Part shown: positions 25,835 to 47,281 of the stretch, piece by piece
Numbering within the stretch: the stretch's first letter is position 1
How the letters are laid out: each line of letters begins with the position of its first letter
Origin: Pseudomonas maumuensis
GTDB lineage: Bacteria > Pseudomonadota > Gammaproteobacteria > Pseudomonadales > Pseudomonadaceae
NCBI RefSeq assembly: GCF_019139675.1
Contig: NZ_CP077077.1
Coordinates: 2,604,001-2,668,000 of the forward strand
Direction of reading: 5' to 3'
Length of the DNA stretch: 64,000 nt
The notes under the pieces: model-generated
Seen by the model: the letters and a program-made list of their open reading frames with translations, nothing else
The model's database searches: none
What the model was told of the DNA's origin: nothing
Translations under genes and position numbers: made by a program

Positions 25835-25838
<4 letters not shown>
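390..25838 (+). CDS. xtlB: Non-ribosomal peptide synthetase XtlB, eight C-A-T modules (xantholysin residues 3-10)
   Basis: This giant cytoplasmic multienzyme adds eight residues to a growing lipopeptide. An N-terminal stretch of about 50 residues resembles a TubC-type docking domain. Eight condensation-adenylation-carrier modules follow (about aa 67-8471), each with a TSGSTG core, NGK and LGGHS carrier motifs. The pocket residues predict Gln-Val-Leu-Gln-Ser-Val-Leu-Gln, exactly xantholysin positions 3-10. The condensation domains have HH-L near the N terminus and HHxxxDH, the dual condensation/epimerisation type, so upstream residues should be D. There is no loading domain and no thioesterase, so it needs an upstream two-module partner (XtlA, not in the window) and XtlC downstream. 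The start is ATG 390 with AGGA 9 nt upstream; ATG 408 lacks a site. The stop overlaps the xtlC start. Modules 5-8 repeat 1-4. Entolysin synthetase has the same 2-8-4 layout but a different order. Confidence 0.93.
588..3750 (+). other. XtlB module 1 (C-A-T), predicted Gln, residue 3
   Basis: The condensation domain carries YHHL near its N terminus (about 718) and HHTVMDH (about 1075). The adenylation core IYTSGSTG lies near 2463. Pocket residues read D-A-W-Q-V-G-V-V-D-K, a Gln-type code. The carrier motif FFELGGHS is near 3613. The dual-type condensation domain would epimerise residue 2, delivered by the missing XtlA. Confidence 0.8.
3796..6880 (+). other. XtlB module 2 (C-A-T), predicted Val, residue 4
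   Basis: The condensation domain has YHHLASEGADP (about 3928) and HHILVDH (about 4234). MYTSGSTG is near 5608. Pocket residues read D-A-L-W-M-G-G-T-F-K, a Val code. FFELGGHS is near 6747. The adenylation domain is almost identical to that of module 6. Confidence 0.8.
6934..10033 (+). other. XtlB module 3 (C-A-T), predicted Leu, residue 5
   Basis: The condensation domain has YHHLSAEQGDP (about 7063), a full HH-L-x4-GD dual-type signature, and HHLTLDH (about 7425). TSGSTG is near 8807. Pocket residues read D-A-W-F-L-G-N-V-V-K, a Leu code. FFELGGHS is near 9904. The adenylation core matches module 7 with no amino-acid change over roughly 180 residues. Confidence 0.82.
10091..13200 (+). other. 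XtlB module 4 (C-A-T), predicted Gln, residue 6
   Basis: The condensation domain has YHHLSSPERDP (about 10220) and HHIVLDH (about 10537). TSGSTG is near 11932. Pocket residues read D-A-W-Q-V-G-V-V-D-K, Gln. The A10 motif is NGKLERKA, with Glu in place of the usual Asp. FFELGGHS is near 13067. Confidence 0.8.
13254..16350 (+). other. XtlB module 5 (C-A-T), predicted Ser, residue 7, with an altered condensation motif
   Basis: The N-terminal condensation motif reads LYLHLSSADADP (about 13385): the first His of the usual HH is Leu (CTG). The second motif HHIVLDH (about 13699) is intact. TSGSTG is near 15097. Pocket residues read D-V-W-H-L-S-L-V-D-K, a Ser code. FFELGGHS is near 16213. Ser7 is the residue whose hydroxyl closes the ring in xantholysin. 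Confidence 0.82.
16401..19485 (+). other. XtlB module 6 (C-A-T), predicted Val, residue 8
   Basis: The condensation domain has YHHLASAEVDP (about 16536) and HHILLDH (about 16837). TSGSTG is near 18214. Pocket residues read D-A-L-W-M-G-G-T-F-K, Val, as in module 2. FFELGGHS is near 19353. Confidence 0.8.
19541..22645 (+). other. XtlB module 7 (C-A-T), predicted Leu, residue 9
   Basis: The condensation domain has YHHLSAEQGDP (about 19670) and HHLALDH (about 20029). TSGSTG is near 21416. Pocket residues read D-A-W-F-L-G-N-V-V-K, Leu. FFELGGHS is near 22516. It lies 12,606-12,612 bp from the matching bases of module 3. Confidence 0.82.
22700..25800 (+). other. XtlB module 8 (C-A-T), predicted Gln, residue 10
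   Basis: The condensation domain has YHHLSSPEHDP (about 22832) and HHIVLDH (about 23153). TSGSTG is near 24553. Pocket residues read D-A-W-Q-V-G-V-V-D-K, Gln. FFELGGHS is near 25685. A short tail follows the carrier domain (ITDRMEIVL), presumably the contact to the XtlC docking domain. Confidence 0.8.
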
Positions 25839-40369
<14,531 letters not shown>

Positions 40370-40375
40370 CACCGT

Positions 40376-40446
40376 CGTGGGCGTGGGTGTGCTGCGCGAT
40401 GGCATCGCCTCGGTTGATGCTGTCGCAGGGCAAGCCCGCGCCCACG
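40376..40446 (+). repeat. REP-like inverted repeat between xtlC and macA
   Basis: An arm at 40376-40387 (GTGGGCGTGGG core) pairs with 40435-40446 (CCCGCGCCCAC core) over 12 bp with one G-U pair. A small inner hairpin GGGCAAGCCC lies beside the right arm. The wording resembles the REP palindromes scattered through P. putida genomes. There is no T-run, so it is at most a partial terminator or a 3'-end stabiliser between the synthetase and exporter genes. Confidence 0.5.
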
Positions 40447-40477
40447 GGACCTCATCGGATTGTGGAAGAACGGTTTT

Positions 40478-41632
40478 ATGGAAAAGACGAAGTTTCGCAA
40501 GATCACCCTCGGCGTCGCCGTGGCCCTGGTCGCCGGCATCGTGCTCTACGCGGTACAGGCCCCGGCCAAGCCGCCGCAGTACATCACCGCCACGGTCGAG
40601 CGTGGCGATATCGAAAACGCGGTGCTGGCCACCGGCACCCTGGAAGGTATCCGCCAGGTGGACGTCGGTGCCCAGGTTTCGGGGCAGCTCAAGTCGCTCA
40701 AGGTCAAGCTTGGCGACAAGGTCGTCGAAGGCCAGTGGCTGGCCGAAATCGACCCGCTGGTGCCGCGCAACTCGCTGCGTCAGGCCGAGGTCGACGCCGA
40801 GAAGCTGCAGGCCGAGCGGCGCTCGGTGCAGGCCAAGCTCAAGCAGGCCAAGCGGGTCTACGAACGCTACGACGTGCTCCAGGCCGACGAGTCGATCTCA
40901 CGCCAGGACTTCGAGAACGCCGAGTCCGAATTCGAGGTGCAGCAGGCCAACCTGCGCTCGCTGGACGCACAGATCAAGAGCGCCCAGGTGCAGATCGATA
41001 CGGCGCGGGTCAACCTCGGCTACACCCGCATCGTCGCGCCGATCGATGGCCATGTGGTGGGTATCGTCACCCAGGAAGGGCAGACGGTGATCTCCAACCA
41101 GCTGGCGCCGGTAATCCTCAAGCTCGCCGACCTCGACACCATGACCATCAAGGCCCAGGTGTCCGAAGCCGATGTGATTCATATCAGCCCCGGCCAGCAG
41201 GTGTACTTCACCATCCTTGGTGACGACAAACGTTACTACGCCAAGTTGCGCGGCACCGAGCCCGCGCCGCAGAACTACCTGGAAAGCAGCGACAAGAGCG
41301 GCGGCGCCGCCAAGCAGGCCAGCGCGGTGTTCTACAACGCGCTGTTCGAGGTGCCCAACCCTGAGCACCGGTTGCGCATCTCGATGACCGCCCAGGTGCG
41401 TATCGTCCTCGACACCGCCCTGGGCGTGCTCACCGTGCCGGTGGCGGCGCTGGGGCCGCGCGACGCCGACGGCAGCTTCCCGGTGCGGGTGCTCGACGGC
41501 AAGGGCTTCGCCCAGGTACGCAAGGTTCAGGCGGGGATCAACAACAACGTCAAGGTGCAGGTCAAGGACGGCCTGGCCGAAGGCGACCGCGTGGTGATCG
41601 GCGAGCCGGTGTCGGGCGAGGCGGGAGCGTGA
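40478..41632 (+). CDS. macA: MacA-like periplasmic adaptor of a MacAB-type exporter
   Basis: This is a membrane-fusion protein of about 384 residues linking an inner-membrane ABC transporter to an outer-membrane channel. It has an N-terminal membrane anchor (about aa 9-25), a biotinyl-lipoyl hybrid (VDVGAQVSGQL, then APIDGHVVGI), a coiled-coil hairpin between them (about aa 95-175), and a beta-barrel and membrane-proximal region to the end. The start is ATG 40478, with GGAAG 9 nt upstream; a TTG at 40460 gives a longer reading frame but has no site. It lies 108 nt after xtlC in the same direction, with macB 2 nt downstream. MacAB pairs are standard neighbours of Pseudomonas lipopeptide synthetases, so the substrate is inferred to be the lipopeptide. 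Confidence 0.9.
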   Translation: MEKTKFRKITLGVAVALVAGIVLYAVQAPAKPPQYITATVERGDIENAVLATGTLEGIRQVDVGAQVSGQLKSLKVKLGDKVVEGQWLAEIDPLVPRNSLRQAEVDAEKLQAERRSVQAKLKQAKRVYERYDVLQADESISRQDFENAESEFEVQQANLRSLDAQIKSAQVQIDTARVNLGYTRIVAPIDGHVVGIVTQEGQTVISNQLAPVILKLADLDTMTIKAQVSEADVIHISPGQQVYFTILGDDKRYYAKLRGTEPAPQNYLESSDKSGGAAKQASAVFYNALFEVPNPEHRLRISMTAQVRIVLDTALGVLTVPVAALGPRDADGSFPVRVLDGKGFAQVRKVQAGINNNVKVQVKDGLAEGDRVVIGEPVSGEAGA

Positions 41633-41634
41633 GC

Positions 41635-43638
41635 ATGAACATGAACGTGGAACTGTCGCCGGCGCGGGCGGTGTCGGCGCTCGAGGACCAGCCGCTGCTG
41701 CGCCTGGACGGAGTCAGCCGCAGCTTCATGGCGGGCGACCGCGAGTTCCTGGCGCTCAAGGGCATCGACCTGAAGATCCATGCCGGCGAGCTGGTGGCGA
41801 TCATCGGCGCCTCGGGTTCGGGCAAGTCGACGCTGATGAACATCCTCGGTTGCCTGGACCATGCCAGCGCCGGCAGCTATCAGGTCAGCGGCCAGGAAAC
41901 CCGCGATCTCGACGACGACGCCCTGGCCGCGCTGCGCCGTGACCACTTCGGTTTCATTTTCCAGCGCTATCACTTATTGCCGCACCTGGATGCCCTGCGC
42001 AACGTCGAGATCCCGGCGGTGTATGCCGGCGTGCCCCAGGCCGGGCGCCATGCCCGGGCGCGGGAACTGCTGGGCCGCCTGGGCCTGGGCGGACACCTGG
42101 CGCACCGGCCCAGCCAGCTGTCGGGGGGCCAGCAGCAGCGGGTCAGTATCTGCCGGGCGCTGATGAACGGCGGCGAGGTGATCCTCGCCGACGAGCCGAC
42201 CGGAGCGCTCGATACCGCCAGCGGCAAGGAAGTGATGAACATCCTGCTGGAACTGCACGGCGCCGGGCACACGGTGATCCTGGTGACCCACGACCCCAAG
42301 GTCGCCGCCCATGCCGAGCGGATCATCGAGGTCAGCGACGGGCAGATCGTCAGTGACCGGCGTACCCGCACCGAGCCCCCTGCGCCGAGCGCCGAGGCGA
42401 CGCCGGCCCGCGAACAGGCGCCACGGCGGCTGGTGGCCAGCCTCGGGTTGTTCCGCGAGGCCTTCAAGATGGCCTGGATCGCCCTGGTCTCGCACCGCAT
42501 GCGCACCTTGCTGACCATGCTCGGGATCATCATCGGCATCACTTCCGTGGTGTCGATCTCGGCCATCGGCGAGGGCGCCAAGGGCTACGTGCTCAAGGAT
42601 ATCCAGGCGATCGGCAGCAACACCATCGACATCTACTCCGGCACCAGTTTCGGCGACAGCCGGGCCAAGGCCATCGAGACCTTGGTGCCGGCCGACGTGA
42701 CTGCGCTCAACGAACTCTACTACGTCGACAGCGCCACCCCGGTGATAGGCCAGAGTTCGCTGGTGCGCTATCGCAACATCGACGCCGACGTACAGCTCAA
42801 CGGCGTCAGCGAGCAGTACTTCCAGGTGCGCAACATCCCCCTGGCCGCGGGGATCGTGTTCAGCGCAGACGATGCCCGGCGCCAGGCCCAGGTGGTAGTG
42901 ATCGACCACAATACGCGCAAGCGCCTGTTCGGCGACGGCGTCAACCCGCTGGGGCAGGTGATCCTGGTCGGCAACTTGCCATGCACGGTAATTGGCGTGA
43001 CCGCCGAGAACAAAAACCTGTTCGTCGCCGGCAACACCCTGAACGTATGGATGCCCTACGAGACCGCCGCCGGACGTGTGCTTGGCCAACGCCACCTGGA
43101 CAGCATCAGCGTGCGGATCAAGGACGGCATGCCGAGCAAGCGGGTGGAGGAGGAGGTCAACAAACTGATGCTGCAGCGCCACGGCACCAAGGATTTCTTT
43201 ACCAACAACCTCGACAGCATCATGCAGACCGTGCAGAAGACCAGCCGCTCGCTGACCTTGCTGTTGTCGCTGATCGCAGTGATTTCGTTGGTGGTGGGGG
43301 GGATCGGGGTGATGAACATCATGCTGGTGTCGGTTACCGAGCGCACCCGCGAGATCGGCATCCGCATGGCGGTAGGGGCGCGGCAGTCGGATATCCGCCA
43401 GCAGTTCCTGGTGGAGGCGGTGATGGTCTGCCTTATTGGTGGGGTGATCGGGATCGGGCTGTCCTATGGGATCGGCTATCTGTTCGCGCTTTTCGTCAAA
43501 CAGTGGGAGATGGTGTTTTCACTGGGGTCGGTGGTCACGGCGTTCGTCTGCTCGACCTTGATCGGCATCGTGTTCGGCTTCGTGCCGGCGCGCAACGCGG
43601 CGCGGCTGGACCCTATCGAGGCGCTGGCGCGGGACTAA
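41635..43638 (+). CDS. macB: MacB-like ABC transporter, fused ATPase and permease
   Basis: This inner-membrane mechanotransmission ABC protein has about 667 residues. The N-terminal ATPase shows Walker A GASGSGKST, signature LSGGQQQR and Walker B VILADEPTGALD. A membrane segment follows (about aa 280-310), then a large periplasmic MacB-core loop. Three C-terminal membrane segments hold the FtsX-like motif ERTREIGIRMAVGARQSDI. ATG 41635 is preferred because GGGAG at 41623-41627 gives a 7-nt spacing. The alternative GTG 41629 overlaps the macA stop but sits too close to the site. With macA it should push substrate from the periplasm to a TolC/NodT-like channel, which is not encoded here. Confidence 0.92.
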   Translation: MNMNVELSPARAVSALEDQPLLRLDGVSRSFMAGDREFLALKGIDLKIHAGELVAIIGASGSGKSTLMNILGCLDHASAGSYQVSGQETRDLDDDALAALRRDHFGFIFQRYHLLPHLDALRNVEIPAVYAGVPQAGRHARARELLGRLGLGGHLAHRPSQLSGGQQQRVSICRALMNGGEVILADEPTGALDTASGKEVMNILLELHGAGHTVILVTHDPKVAAHAERIIEVSDGQIVSDRRTRTEPPAPSAEATPAREQAPRRLVASLGLFREAFKMAWIALVSHRMRTLLTMLGIIIGITSVVSISAIGEGAKGYVLKDIQAIGSNTIDIYSGTSFGDSRAKAIETLVPADVTALNELYYVDSATPVIGQSSLVRYRNIDADVQLNGVSEQYFQVRNIPLAAGIVFSADDARRQAQVVVIDHNTRKRLFGDGVNPLGQVILVGNLPCTVIGVTAENKNLFVAGNTLNVWMPYETAAGRVLGQRHLDSISVRIKDGMPSKRVEEEVNKLMLQRHGTKDFFTNNLDSIMQTVQKTSRSLTLLLSLIAVISLVVGGIGVMNIMLVSVTERTREIGIRMAVGARQSDIRQQFLVEAVMVCLIGGVIGIGLSYGIGYLFALFVKQWEMVFSLGSVVTAFVCSTLIGIVFGFVPARNAARLDPIEALARD

Positions 43639-43646
43639 GCCTGAAG

Positions 43647-43672
43647 GCGAGCGCTATATGCATGGCGCTCGC
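43647..43672. terminator. Hairpin between convergent macB and the LuxR gene
   Basis: GCGAGCGC (43647-43654) and GCGCTCGC (43665-43672) form a perfect 8-bp stem with a 10-nt loop in the 53-nt gap between two convergent genes. There is no T-run on either side, so termination is inferred from position and stem only. Confidence 0.45.
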
Positions 43673-43691
43673 TCTCAGGAGTCCTGCGGGA

Positions 43692-44351
43692 CTAGGCCTC
43701 GGCATACATCCAGCGCATCAGCGAGTGGCGTCCGCTGATGCCCAGCTTGATCGCCGCCCGGCGCAGGTAGCTCTCCACCGTATTGACCTTGAGCCGCAGA
43801 TGCTCGGCCTGCTGCGGCGCCGTGCGCCCGGCCAGCAAGCCTTCGCACACCTGCATTTCGCGCTCGGACAGGCGGATGCCGGTCTGACGCAGGCGCTCGA
43901 GAAAACGTTGTTCGAGGCTGTCGGGGTCCGCGGGTACTGGCGCGGCAGGCTGCAGGGCATTGATGTGTTTTTCCAGCATGGGCAGCAGCAAGGGCGAAAT
44001 GTCCTCCAGCCGGCTGCGATCGGTTGCTGAGAAGCCAGCGCGGGTGTCGGCCCGCAATACGGTGATTTCGTAGCGGAAACCATCCTTGCGCCGGGCCAGG
44101 TGCAGGCGCGCCGGGTCGTCGAAGCCGTCACCCGTATCGCCGGCGCTGAACACCGTCTCGCTGATCAAGGTCGCGTCTGGCTGGCTGGCGCAAGCCGGGG
44201 CGATGCGCAGCTGGCGAATATGCGTGGCGTCGATGGTCAGGTGGGTCTGGATCAGGTCGTGCAGGTGCCGGGGGAAATGGCGGCTGCCGGTACTGGCTAT
44301 GACTTTGCCGATCTGCGGAAAGAGCAGGTGCGAATTCATCGTGTCATCCAT
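43692..44351 (-). CDS. LuxR-family transcriptional regulator flanking the lipopeptide genes
   Basis: This protein of about 219 residues has a C-terminal LuxR-type helix-turn-helix (RLSEREMQVCEGLLAG, then NTVESYLRRAAIKLGI). The N-terminal half does not look like an acyl-homoserine-lactone-binding domain or a receiver domain; it fits the orphan LuxR regulators that flank Pseudomonas lipopeptide clusters. It is convergent with macB. ATG 44351 is listed; ATG 44339, preceded by GGATGA, is an equally possible start. Such regulators activate lipopeptide synthesis in related strains, usually under Gac control. That this one controls xtlBC or macAB is inferred from position. Confidence 0.85.
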   Translation of the reverse strand: MDDTMNSHLLFPQIGKVIASTGSRHFPRHLHDLIQTHLTIDATHIRQLRIAPACASQPDATLISETVFSAGDTGDGFDDPARLHLARRKDGFRYEITVLRADTRAGFSATDRSRLEDISPLLLPMLEKHINALQPAAPVPADPDSLEQRFLERLRQTGIRLSEREMQVCEGLLAGRTAPQQAEHLRLKVNTVESYLRRAAIKLGISGRHSLMRWMYAEA

Positions 44352-44562
44352 GATAGGCGGTGGAACGGAGGCCCTTGCGCCAGCAACCAGCATCCTTGAC
44401 TGTCGGCCGGGCCATTGGGCTGCTAGCTATCCTAGTACAACGAATCAGTGACGGTTAAATGAAGCGGCAATAATGGCATAACAATATCATTGGTGATGCC
44501 AGACGTGTGTCCAGGCACGACTCGGGTATGATGCGCATCCCATCCAACAACGAGACCGCCCC

Positions 44563-45354
44563 ATGTCCCTGAGCGCTGAACAGATCGGCGAATTCCGCTC
44601 TTTCTCCGAGCAACTGGCCGATGCCGCCGCGGCGGCGATCCAGCCGTACTTTCGTGCCAGCCTGGATGTCGAGGACAAGGGGGGGCGCCTGTACGATCCG
44701 GTGACCATCGCCGACAAGGCCGCCGAAGAGGCGATGCGCGCGCTGATCCAGGCCCGCTATCCCACCCACGGCATACTGGGTGAAGAGCAGGGCGCGGCAC
44801 TGGGCAGCAGCCCTTTGACCTGGGTGCTCGACCCGATCGATGGCACCCGCGCCTTCATCACCGGCTTGCCGCTGTGGGGCACGCTGATTGCTCTCAACGA
44901 CGGCACGCGCCCGGTGCTCGGGGTGATGAACCAGCCGTTCACCGGCGAACGCTTCATCGGCACCGCGCACGGCGCCTGGCGCAATGACACGCCGCTGAAG
45001 ACCCGCGCCTGCGCCGACCTGGCGTCGGCCACGCTGATGTGCACCACCCCCGACATGTTCGACACCCCGGTGCGCAAGGCGGCGTTCGAGGCGGTCGCCG
45101 GCAAGGCCCGGCTGATGCGTTATGGCGGTGATTGCTATGCCTACTGCATGCTCGCGTCCGGATTCGTCGATGTGATCGTCGAGGCCAGCCTGCAGCCCTA
45201 CGACGTGCAGGCGTTGATGCCGATCATCGAAGGCGCCGGCGGCGTCATTACCAGCTGGGATGGCGGTTCGGCCCAGGACGGTGGCTGCGTGGTGGCTTGT
45301 GGGGATCCGGCGTTGCATGCGCAAGTGCTGGCGATGCTGCGCCACGCTGCCTGA
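44563..45354 (+). CDS. hisN: Histidinol-phosphatase, inositol monophosphatase-like (HisN)
   Basis: This 263-residue cytoplasmic enzyme of the inositol monophosphatase superfamily dephosphorylates histidinol phosphate in histidine synthesis. The metal-binding motifs are visible: GEEQG (about aa 73), DPIDGTRAF (about aa 90) and, near the C terminus, PYDVQALMPIIEGAGG (about aa 211). The length fits HisN-type phosphatases. A generic inositol or nucleotide phosphatase cannot be excluded by sequence alone. The 211-nt gap upstream is shared with the divergent LuxR gene. The following membrane-protein gene starts 25 nt downstream and may be cotranscribed. Confidence 0.85.
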   Translation: MSLSAEQIGEFRSFSEQLADAAAAAIQPYFRASLDVEDKGGRLYDPVTIADKAAEEAMRALIQARYPTHGILGEEQGAALGSSPLTWVLDPIDGTRAFITGLPLWGTLIALNDGTRPVLGVMNQPFTGERFIGTAHGAWRNDTPLKTRACADLASATLMCTTPDMFDTPVRKAAFEAVAGKARLMRYGGDCYAYCMLASGFVDVIVEASLQPYDVQALMPIIEGAGGVITSWDGGSAQDGGCVVACGDPALHAQVLAMLRHAA

Positions 45355-45378
45355 TCGACCCCGAACGAGGCGCTCGCC

Positions 45379-46425
45379 GTGGATTCAATTACCCAAGCAG
45401 TGCTCGGCGGCGCCCTGCAGGGCGCCGTGCTGGGCCGTATCCAGGGCCGCCGCTCGCTGATCTACGGCGCCGCCCTCGGGACATTGCCCGACCTGGATGT
45501 GGTGATCCGCTACGCCGACCCAGTGTCGCAGATGACCTTCCACCGTGGTTTTTCCCATTCGATCTTCGTCCTGACCGGCCTGGCCCTGTTGCTGGCCTGG
45601 CTGGTCGCCTGGCGTTGGCCAGGCCGAGGCTATACCCCTGGCAGGCTGTTCCTGGCCTTCTGGCTGGCGCTGGTCACCCACCCGGTGCTCGACGCCTTCA
45701 CCGTTTATGGCACCCAGCTGTTCTGGCCTTTGCACCTGACGCCGGAGAGCTGGGCAGCGGTGTTCATCATCGACCCGGTGTATACCGTGCCGTTGCTGCT
45801 GGCGGTGGGCTATGCGGCGATCAGGGGCCTGAAGGGCAGGGCGACCGCGATGCTGTGCCTGGCACTGGGGTTCAGCACGCTGTACCTGGGCTTCGGCCTG
45901 GCCGGGCGCATGGCCGCCGAGCAACGTTTCCACCTGGCCTTGCAGGCGCAGGGGATCGAGGCCAGTGAGGTCCGCGCGGTGCCTATCGCCTTCAACAGCC
46001 TGATCTGGCGGGTGCTGGCGAAAACCCCGGATGGCGGCTACTACGAGGGCGTGAGCAGCGGGTTCGATCGCGAGCCGCCGGAAATGCTGCGCCAGTCGCT
46101 TAACCTGGACGCGGCCAAGGTACTGGCGGGCGCGCCGTTACACGAACGTCTGCGCTGGTTCACCGACGACTGGCTGCGCTACGACATCATCGGCGACTCG
46201 CTGGTGGTCACCGATCTGCGCATGGGCATGCCAGGCAACTATAGTTTCCGCTTCGAGATGGCTCGGCGTGACGCCGCAGGGCAATGGACGGTGATCCAGC
46301 CCAGGGGCTGGGTCGGTGGCGGTGCTGCCTCGTTGTTCGATGGCGAGCGGCTGAGCTTGATCTGGCGGCGTATCCTCGACCAGCAACCGCCGCTGCCACT
46401 GGCCGTGTGGGCGGGGCATTTGTAG
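45379..46425 (+). CDS. YdjM-type inner-membrane metal-dependent hydrolase family protein
   Basis: This protein has 348 residues. The N-terminal half matches the YdjM family (PF04307): MDSITQAVLGGALQGAVLG, then LGTLPDLDV, HRGFSHSIF and THPVLDAFTVYG, with His and Asp residues that could bind metal. Several hydrophobic helices span about aa 60-180. A soluble C-terminal domain of about 150 residues follows. The start is GTG 45379, with a GAGG-type site upstream. It lies 25 nt after hisN. The cellular function of the family is not established; hydrolase activity is a family-level prediction only. Confidence 0.8.
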   Translation: MDSITQAVLGGALQGAVLGRIQGRRSLIYGAALGTLPDLDVVIRYADPVSQMTFHRGFSHSIFVLTGLALLLAWLVAWRWPGRGYTPGRLFLAFWLALVTHPVLDAFTVYGTQLFWPLHLTPESWAAVFIIDPVYTVPLLLAVGYAAIRGLKGRATAMLCLALGFSTLYLGFGLAGRMAAEQRFHLALQAQGIEASEVRAVPIAFNSLIWRVLAKTPDGGYYEGVSSGFDREPPEMLRQSLNLDAAKVLAGAPLHERLRWFTDDWLRYDIIGDSLVVTDLRMGMPGNYSFRFEMARRDAAGQWTVIQPRGWVGGGAASLFDGERLSLIWRRILDQQPPLPLAVWAGHL

Positions 46426-46430
46426 GCCGC

Positions 46431-46456
46431 AAAAAAAGCCCGCCGGGTGGCGGGCT
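46431..46456 (-). terminator. Rho-independent terminator for the 60-residue small gene
   Basis: The stem AGCCCGCC / GGCGGGCT (8 bp) has the loop GGGT. On the minus strand it is followed by seven T residues (plus-strand A-run 46431-46437). It lies directly after the minus-strand small gene and 5 nt beyond the stop of the convergent YdjM-type gene. Confidence 0.8.
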
Positions 46457-46494
46457 ACAAGGGCTTAGGGAGCAACACACAACAAATTCGGGGG

Positions 46495-46677
46495 TCAGGC
46501 GACCAAGGTCTGGTCGAGCAAGCGGCCGGCCAAGGTCTCGGCGCAGCGGCGGCTGGTCAGTGGGCCGCTGATGGCTTCGCCATTGCGTATCAGGTACCAG
46601 CAGGCCAAGAGACCCTGTTGGCGCAGGCTGCTGGGGACTGCGCTACCGACAACGGACATGATCTGGATCGGGGTCAT
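46495..46677 (-). CDS. Small conserved Pseudomonas-type protein, 60 residues, function unknown
   Basis: The reading frame starts at ATG 46677 (MTPIQIMSVVGSAVPSS) behind a strong site, GAGGAGA, at about 7 nt. An upstream ATG at 46698 lies before that site and is rejected. The protein has no signal peptide and no recognisable domain; it carries two Cys and several basic residues. A clear terminator follows its stop, which together with the ribosome binding site makes it a real transcription unit despite its size. No function can be named. Confidence 0.65.
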   Translation of the reverse strand: MTPIQIMSVVGSAVPSSLRQQGLLACWYLIRNGEAISGPLTSRRCAETLAGRLLDQTLVA

Positions 46678-46778
46678 GGTGGATCTCCTCTCGAACATGG
46701 CCCTACCTTAACCAGGCGCCTTCGGGGTTTGAAATCAATGTCCTCGATAGTGGTCATTGCTTTTATCAACTATGCCGC

Positions 46779-47120
46779 TTACCAGCGCGGCGGGCCGTAG
46801 TACACCGGCGGTGGGCCGTAATAGCGGCGGTAGACCGGGGGCGGGGTGGGCACATAGCGCTCGACGACGTAGGGCTGGTAATACACCGGCGGTGGCGGCG
46901 CCTGCACGTAGACCGGTGGCGGTGGATAGTAGGCCGGCTGGCGTTCGACGTAGACAGTGCGGTCATGGCCGCCCGATACGGCCGCCCCGACCACCGCGCC
47001 CACCACGGCCGCGCCGATCACCGGCCCCGGGCCGTACCAGCCACCACCATGGGCCGAGGCTTGCCCGCTGATGGCCAGCGCGCCGACCAGCAGGGCGATT
47101 CCGGGGATGAAACGCTTCAT
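46779..47120 (-). CDS. Exported Pro/Tyr-rich protein with glycine-zipper segment
   Basis: This protein of about 113 residues has a clear signal peptide (MKRFIPGIALLVGALAI, cleavage near GQASA-HGG). The mature part begins with a Gly/Ala/Val-rich zipper-like stretch (VIGAAVVGAVVGAAVSGG), which could pack in or on a membrane. A long Pro- and Tyr-rich tail follows, full of PPPV and YY repeats. ATG 47120 with GAGGTG upstream is preferred over an ATG 15 bases further out. Such proteins are common, uncharacterised envelope proteins in Pseudomonas. The tail is low-complexity, so domain searches may miss it. Confidence 0.75.
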   Translation of the reverse strand: MKRFIPGIALLVGALAISGQASAHGGGWYGPGPVIGAAVVGAVVGAAVSGGHDRTVYVERQPAYYPPPPVYVQAPPPPVYYQPYVVERYVPTPPPVYRRYYGPPPVYYGPPRW

Positions 47121-47281
47121 GGTGACACCTCGCAAGACAACCCCACGTTCGGGGCCTGTCTACTATGACCGCAGCCTCGGTCAACTGCGCCCCGGCAAAG
47201 GGTAAAGGTTGTGTAAGGGGCGACCGGCGGTGGGGTCTGGTACGCTGGCGCAATCGATTCAGCCATGACAGAGGAACCGCG

